Origin: Plasmodium coatneyi
Lineage: Eukaryota > Apicomplexa > Aconoidasida > Haemosporida > Plasmodiidae
NCBI RefSeq assembly: GCF_001680005.1
Contig: NC_033568.1
Coordinates: 1,612,001-1,676,000, forward strand
Length of the DNA stretch: 64,000 nt
Reading direction: 5' to 3'
The notes under the pieces were generated by a model. That model did not search any database. It was not told the DNA's origin and saw only the letters and a program-made list of their open reading frames with translations. Below, in pieces: positions 59,098 to 64,000 of this stretch. Position numbers and translations under genes: made by a program. The number at the start of each line of letters is the position of its first letter. The first letter of the stretch is position 1.

Positions 59098-61607
59098 TGT
59101 GGGGGGGGAAAAACTGGACGCAAAAAAAAATACAGTGAAAAGTGAACAATTTTGACGAGCTCAAAAAAGGGAGCCAAAATGAAGAGACAAAATTATGCTC
59201 ACTTTAAAACTCGTTAATAAAAAAGGAAAGGGAAAAGTGGTTGCCTACTTTTCGTCTTCAAACGGGTGGGCGTTTCCACTTAAAAAAAATTATATGTAAG
59301 GGTAAGTTCCCTCCGCGTCTGCTTACATATACAGTATGGGTAAGGGATGCTTTTTTTTTTTTGACCTCCGTTGCTCATTCGCTGGAGTCCTCTTCTGATG
59401 ATGTGCCTTCAAAACACGTCAGATCAATAATGCTGGAAAAATTAAATGTTCACTTGTGCGCAGGTAAAAAAAAACACATATAATGCTGTAAGCTCAGTTA
59501 TATGCGCAAAAGTACATATGGGACGTAAAAACACTCTGTTAACATGTGGCACAATGGGAAAAATGAGCCTTGCCTTTATTCTGTAATAAAAAAATTGGGC
59601 AAATTGGAAATAAAAAAAAAAATACTTATGTACAGGGAATTTTCGCAACTTTTTTTTCCTTCTTGAGGAGAAAATTGGCTTCTATTCGTTTGTGCTTTGG
59701 GGAGATTCGTACGGTTCGATCATTATTTTTAATTATTTTAATTTTTTTTATATCAACAGGGGCAGAAAAAAAGGACTCCTTTCTCGATGATGCAGCAAAA
59801 ATGCGATAAGGCAAACACGTGAAAAAAGGCGAGAGAAATATACTCATCACGTATAGTAAAAAAAACGTGGCACTACGCTCATAAGCATGTATACGTTATG
59901 CACATTTACATTGCTTACGTTTACACGCATAACAACTGCCGTGCTGCTCTTTAACCATGCATATATAGGGGTAAGCAAACAAGTCCATTTAAAGGTGAAC
60001 TAATATGAAGCATGGCTCAGGGTATATAATTGGGGGAGGGCTCCTTCCGTTGACGTGCATGCAGAAGTGGATGTTTTGCGGGGTGAACACGTACATGTAA
60101 AATTGCCGCCCAGCAAAATATATATGTAAACGGTAAGGGTTTATGTATAATTATAGCCTACGCGCATAAACTTCTTTATGAAGGTATATTTATTTTTTTA
60201 TATGTGCTCTTACCCAGGCGCTTAAGGGACCTGCCCGCTTGGATACATTTTTGCGCAGCAATTTTTTACGTGCCATGGAGGGCAAAAAAATGATTATATA
60301 TATCATTATTCGCAAAGGGGGAAAAAAAAGCAGATATTTTTTCATTCCCTTTTTGGCCTTTCAAGGTGCGACGCCCCTTCTCGTTCCTTGCTTTTTTTCT
60401 TCCTTTTCATTAAAAAAAAAAATTTGCGAATCAGTAGCAAGGGGAAGGCAGCTGAAACCGCGGCAATTGTACAGTTATTATATGGTTGCCTCGAAAAACA
60501 AGTGCAGGCTTGGCGGTTAGCGGAGGTAGGGGTGAAAATGGCAGGTGTCGACTAGAGTATAACGCAAAAAGCAACGTAGTAAAAAATACTTAAGCGCGCA
60601 TTATTTTTTTACATATAAAACAAACGCACTGGGCATATTTGCAATGTTTGTTCCTTCATTTCTTGCGGGCTTTTTTTTTCTTCTATATAATTAGTACTAC
60701 TGCGCAATAGGGCAGTAGCGAGGGTAATATTCTTTGTGGCAATTTTTCTATTTTTTTCTCCTGCGTTTCCCCGCTTTAATTGCAAATCGTTTTCTTCTAC
60801 ACCTAGGCCTAGGCTGCATATCAACTTTAAATTATTCTTAAAAAAAGATCGTATATTTTTTTTAAAGCAGAAATAATTAATTGAAAATAGTACCATTACT
60901 GTTGAAGAGAAAAGAATCCACTACTTTTTTTGTTTTCTCAAGAACAGCGATTTACGTATGTACATAGATAAAAGATACCTTTTTAAAAGTTTATTTTTTT
61001 ATGCGTTCTTTTATTTATATATTGAAGTTTTTTTAAACTCCATACGATTTTTTTGAAGTTAAAAGTTGTAGAGGCTTCCCACGATAAAAAAGAAAAGTTT
61101 TTTAATTTTAACTTTTTCAGAAAAACGTTCAAGGGAATTAGCCTAATTTTCAGAAGCCCTTCTAACGCGGCGTTGCCATTCGTTCTTCGTGTTAGCTCAG
61201 AAGGCGGTAGGGGAAGTGATTTTTCCTTTGCCCGCTATTTTTTGACGAATCGAAGAGCTAAGCGCGCACGAGGGATACGTATGTAGTATCTACGCATATG
61301 TACCATATGTACCACTTTTGATTGTGCGTAATGCAGTCCGCGCCCCTACCAGCGTAGGTGACATGTAATATATAGAGAAGAACACATCTTTGCCAAATTG
61401 GGAAAAAACGAGACATTTGGGAAAGTCCCAGAGAAGAAGAATGATCCTAGCGCAGTACATTTCTATGCGACGTTGCCGCAAATTTGTTAAAAGTTGTCTG
61501 ACCCCCATTTGTACAATCTAATGTAAATTTTTTTTTTTCCAATCATCCATCCCTTTTGCCGATTGTTTGCTCAATTTTTGAAGTAAAAAAAAAAATTGCT
61601 ATTTTCA
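59098..61607. promoter_or_regulatory. Divergent intergenic region between two secreted-protein genes
   Basis: About 2.5 kb between divergent starts, more AT-rich to the right. TGCATGCA occurs at 60056-60063. Short ORFs (for example a 79-codon one at 59570 and a 95-codon one on the minus strand at 60896) have no support. T runs precede the right-hand ATG. Confidence 0.55.
60056..60063. promoter_or_regulatory. TGCATGCA palindrome between two secreted-protein genes
   Basis: Exact ApiAP2 (AP2-Sp type) 8-mer, about 960 bp upstream of the 59097 start and 1.5 kb upstream of 61608. The context (secreted proteins) is more suggestive than the copy near R2, but chance occurrence remains possible. Confidence 0.25.
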
Positions 61608-64000
61608 ATGAGAAGGTTACAAATAATTTTTGCAATATGTTACTTTTTAATTTTCTGTTGTTTAATAAAACCGAGAACGGTTAGCGTATTTTGTGAAATT
61701 ATAAGTAATGAGGAAGATGTATACGCGAGTACATTAAAAGGACAAGATTTCAGCGAAGAATTTATAGGCCTATTTGACAACAAGGATGTTCGTGCAACGA
61801 TAGAAAAGTTTATTTTGGAGGAACATGTAAAATACTACATTAGCAATGTGAGGAAAAGTGAACAGAATATAATTAAAAATATTGAGAAATTATTGGTGAG
61901 AGAATTTCCATCCACCATTGGACTTAAGGAAGAGATTGTAAAAAATGAGCTGCTAAAATTTTTAAGCATTATATTTACAAAGCAGGAAGATGTTGTGAAG
62001 AAAATTTTAGATCAGTTTAATAAAAACCACTTCAACATTGGTGATAATTATCGTTATCTTGAAGACATGTTTTGGGCCGAACATGAAAATATTGAAAATT
62101 TGAAAAAAAAATATTCTTCCATTTTTAGTGAAGTAAATGAATCGCTGGATAGTACTAAGACGAGTGAAGATAAAAAAAGCAGTGTGTACTTTATCGATGT
62201 GAAGGATAAAATACTTTCCAAAGTAGAGGCCCTTAAGAACATTTTGACAGATCTAAGAGCCGAAGTTGTTACTCTGTATAATATAAACTATGCATTGAAT
62301 GAGTTGAAAAATGACGTAGATGAGGATATTGCAAAATTTCAAAGAGAGCTGCAGGGTGAGGGTAGCACCCCTGCCACTGAAGATGCTGCAATTACGAAAG
62401 AGATTGATATGAACATGCTAAACCTGGTAGAAGATGTGGCGTCCAAAATGATATTCAACTTGCGGACCAAAATTTCCAGCACGAGAGATGAACTTCAAAA
62501 AGGATTGATCACTCTGGAGAAGGAACTGATTGATGTGTCCAATGAAATCACCCGGTTGGACATTCAGCAGAATGTGCCTAAACTCTCCATCGTGAAGAAC
62601 AACAACTTCCTCAACATTGAAAGTATTAGGAGTGAGTATGAGGAGTACGTGAGTAAAATGAAAACCGGTGGTGACGCTGTGGTAGGCGTGGAAGACGTGA
62701 ATGGTACCACTGGTGAGAACGACGTTGATGGAGAGAGTGACGGGCCTGTCTTCGAGAAAACCCTAAAGCTGCTGGAAAAGCACTCCTCCTGGGTGAAGGA
62801 GCAGGACGCCTTTACCTACTGTGAGAGGGACGACATCGCAGAGGTTCTAAAGATCTGCCTCAACCTAGTGGAGAAGCTTAGAGATTTAGTTATACATGAA
62901 AATTTTAATTTACTAATGAAATATGAGAAGCTATACAAGGAGCTGAATAAGTTTCTGTACGATTCGAGGAGCAGCACCGTAGACATGTCATACATGAAGG
63001 CATGGTACTCCATCGAGAATTTCAAAGGAACGGAAATCCTCATCAACGGAGTCGACCGGTTACTGAGAATGATTGATATATTCACACAGATGATTACACT
63101 TTTTAAGGAAGCGAATAAGAATATGAACTCAGATGTATTTTTTAAACTGAACAGATTAAATGATGGGTTCAACAATGCAGCAGAGAAGGTGATTTTATTT
63201 AAGATGGAGCTATCCAAACTAATGCACCCTGCACATGACCTACAAGTTATAAAAAATAATATTGAAAAGTTTGGACATGTGTATAAGGATAACCTTGCGA
63301 AGATGAAGGTGGTCACAAATTCGTTTGACATTGCCTCTGGAAACATGCAAACAGAAATTGATGAAATTTTAAAAATTGTGAGTAACATGATTCAGGCAGA
63401 TAATTTAATTAGCGAATTTAAAACGATTAGAAGCGTATGGAAGGGACACATTAAACGGACTTTGAAGGAACTGAATGAGAAAAACGGTCTTCTGCTTAGT
63501 GCATATAGAGCAAACAAAAGTGTGGTTTTCCCCCCTGGGCTGGACCATTCCAAGGGGAACGTCTCTCACAGTGGAGGGCAGAAGAACGCGGTGACAGGCG
63601 TTCTGAGCGGCGTACTAAACGGCACACTGAGCAACCTACTGAGCGGTGCGGGTAAGCGTAATGGGAATTCCATTAGCAAGAGCACCTTGGAGTCGCCCTA
63701 CTTTATGAACATGTACAAAGGGGTGATGAACAAATTTGACACAGTGAAAGACGAAGAAGAAATGAGAAAGGTCTTCTCTGTTATATACAGATCGGCGGAC
63801 ATTATTATACAAATAATTAAAGACAACAGGAAGCCGATGGAGCAAGAATACAACAAGAAAAGGGAGGACATTATAAATTTGGTTAATTATAGGAGAGACT
63901 TGAGAGATGACATGACAAATGTTTATAACAAATTGATCGAACTGGAGGGGGACTTGGTTAGAAATTTACAAAAATTATTTTTAAATAAAGTGAATTTGAA
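61608..64000 (+). CDS. Large secreted coiled-coil protein (3' end beyond window), possible invasion-related
   Basis: Open from the ATG at 61608 to the window edge, 797 codons. The signal peptide (MRRLQIIFAICYFLIFCCL) is directly followed, without an intron, by a long alpha-helical, Lys/Glu-rich ectodomain with few cysteines. Long amphipathic segments and a Gly/Ser/Asn hinge (about 650-690) are visible. Size and composition recall merozoite rhoptry proteins or the reticulocyte-binding-like superfamily. However, RBL genes normally split the signal peptide into a separate short exon, so family membership is not supported. No transmembrane helix appears in the visible part. Function unknown. Confidence 0.78.
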   Translation, partial: MRRLQIIFAICYFLIFCCLIKPRTVSVFCEIISNEEDVYASTLKGQDFSEEFIGLFDNKDVRATIEKFILEEHVKYYISNVRKSEQNIIKNIEKLLVREFPSTIGLKEEIVKNELLKFLSIIFTKQEDVVKKILDQFNKNHFNIGDNYRYLEDMFWAEHENIENLKKKYSSIFSEVNESLDSTKTSEDKKSSVYFIDVKDKILSKVEALKNILTDLRAEVVTLYNINYALNELKNDVDEDIAKFQRELQGEGSTPATEDAAITKEIDMNMLNLVEDVASKMIFNLRTKISSTRDELQKGLITLEKELIDVSNEITRLDIQQNVPKLSIVKNNNFLNIESIRSEYEEYVSKMKTGGDAVVGVEDVNGTTGENDVDGESDGPVFEKTLKLLEKHSSWVKEQDAFTYCERDDIAEVLKICLNLVEKLRDLVIHENFNLLMKYEKLYKELNKFLYDSRSSTVDMSYMKAWYSIENFKGTEILINGVDRLLRMIDIFTQMITLFKEANKNMNSDVFFKLNRLNDGFNNAAEKVILFKMELSKLMHPAHDLQVIKNNIEKFGHVYKDNLAKMKVVTNSFDIASGNMQTEIDEILKIVSNMIQADNLISEFKTIRSVWKGHIKRTLKELNEKNGLLLSAYRANKSVVFPPGLDHSKGNVSHSGGQKNAVTGVLSGVLNGTLSNLLSGAGKRNGNSISKSTLESPYFMNMYKGVMNKFDTVKDEEEMRKVFSVIYRSADIIIQIIKDNRKPMEQEYNKKREDIINLVNYRRDLRDDMTNVYNKLIELEGDLVRNLQKLFLNKVNL

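Noticed and set aside
59570..59809. 79-codon ORF with a hydrophobic stretch
   Set aside because: Short, no signal peptide at its start, and in an AT-rich promoter region where hydrophobic frames arise by chance.

Overview
This is nuclear DNA from a malaria parasite (Plasmodium), most likely of the vivax/knowlesi clade that infects primates. The evidence is low-complexity Lys/Asn/Asp/Glu inserts inside conserved proteins, long A/T homopolymers, short GT-AG introns with T-rich acceptors, Plasmodium-only secreted proteins, and a base composition by eye far less AT-rich than P. falciparum. The order GDPD ... ribonucleotide reductase R2 ... MutS homologue recalls the left part of P. falciparum chromosome 14; this is from memory and I could not check it. 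No SICAvar, pir/vir or telomere repeats are visible, so this is mostly chromosome core.

Layout from left to right: a glycerophosphodiester phosphodiesterase cut by the left edge (-); SPT6 (-, broken by two A-runs); a tubby-domain protein (+, broken by one A-run); the exon-junction protein Y14/RBM8A (-, three short exons, reassembled here); a decayed gene resembling the N-terminus of a bridge-like lipid transfer protein (+); RBM28/Nop4 (-, broken by one A-run); BOP1/Erb1 (+, five exons); a four-TM RING-H2 protein (+); ribonucleotide reductase small subunit (+); a CobW/COG0523 GTPase (-); an MSH1-like MutS fused to a GIY-YIG domain (+, four exons); PrimPol (-); TRAPPC1/Bet5 (-, three exons); a TBC Rab-GAP (+, seven exons); an unrecognised five-exon gene (-); a small secreted helical protein (-); and, running off the right edge, a large secreted coiled-coil protein (+).

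Functional neighbourhoods: RBM28 and BOP1, both 60S ribosome assembly factors, are divergent over a 1.2 kb promoter. TRAPPC1 and the TBC GAP, both Rab/vesicle-traffic genes, are divergent over about 0.7 kb. R2, the MutS-GIY-YIG protein and PrimPol (dNTP supply, organelle-type mismatch repair and replication-restart priming) lie within 12 kb. The right end changes from housekeeping to secreted Plasmodium-specific genes.

The most notable structural signals are these. Four ORF breaks lie at coding poly-A runs, and all four are explained by the same one-base excess. The 18.3-20.9 kb locus has nonsense codons and frame changes but at least one intact splice pair. Short tandem arrays of 12-16 bp sit in the flanks of SPT6, R2 and the RING gene, and between R2 and the CobW gene. 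Splice sites were assigned by eye from GT/AG, phase and family alignment; no search or computation was run.
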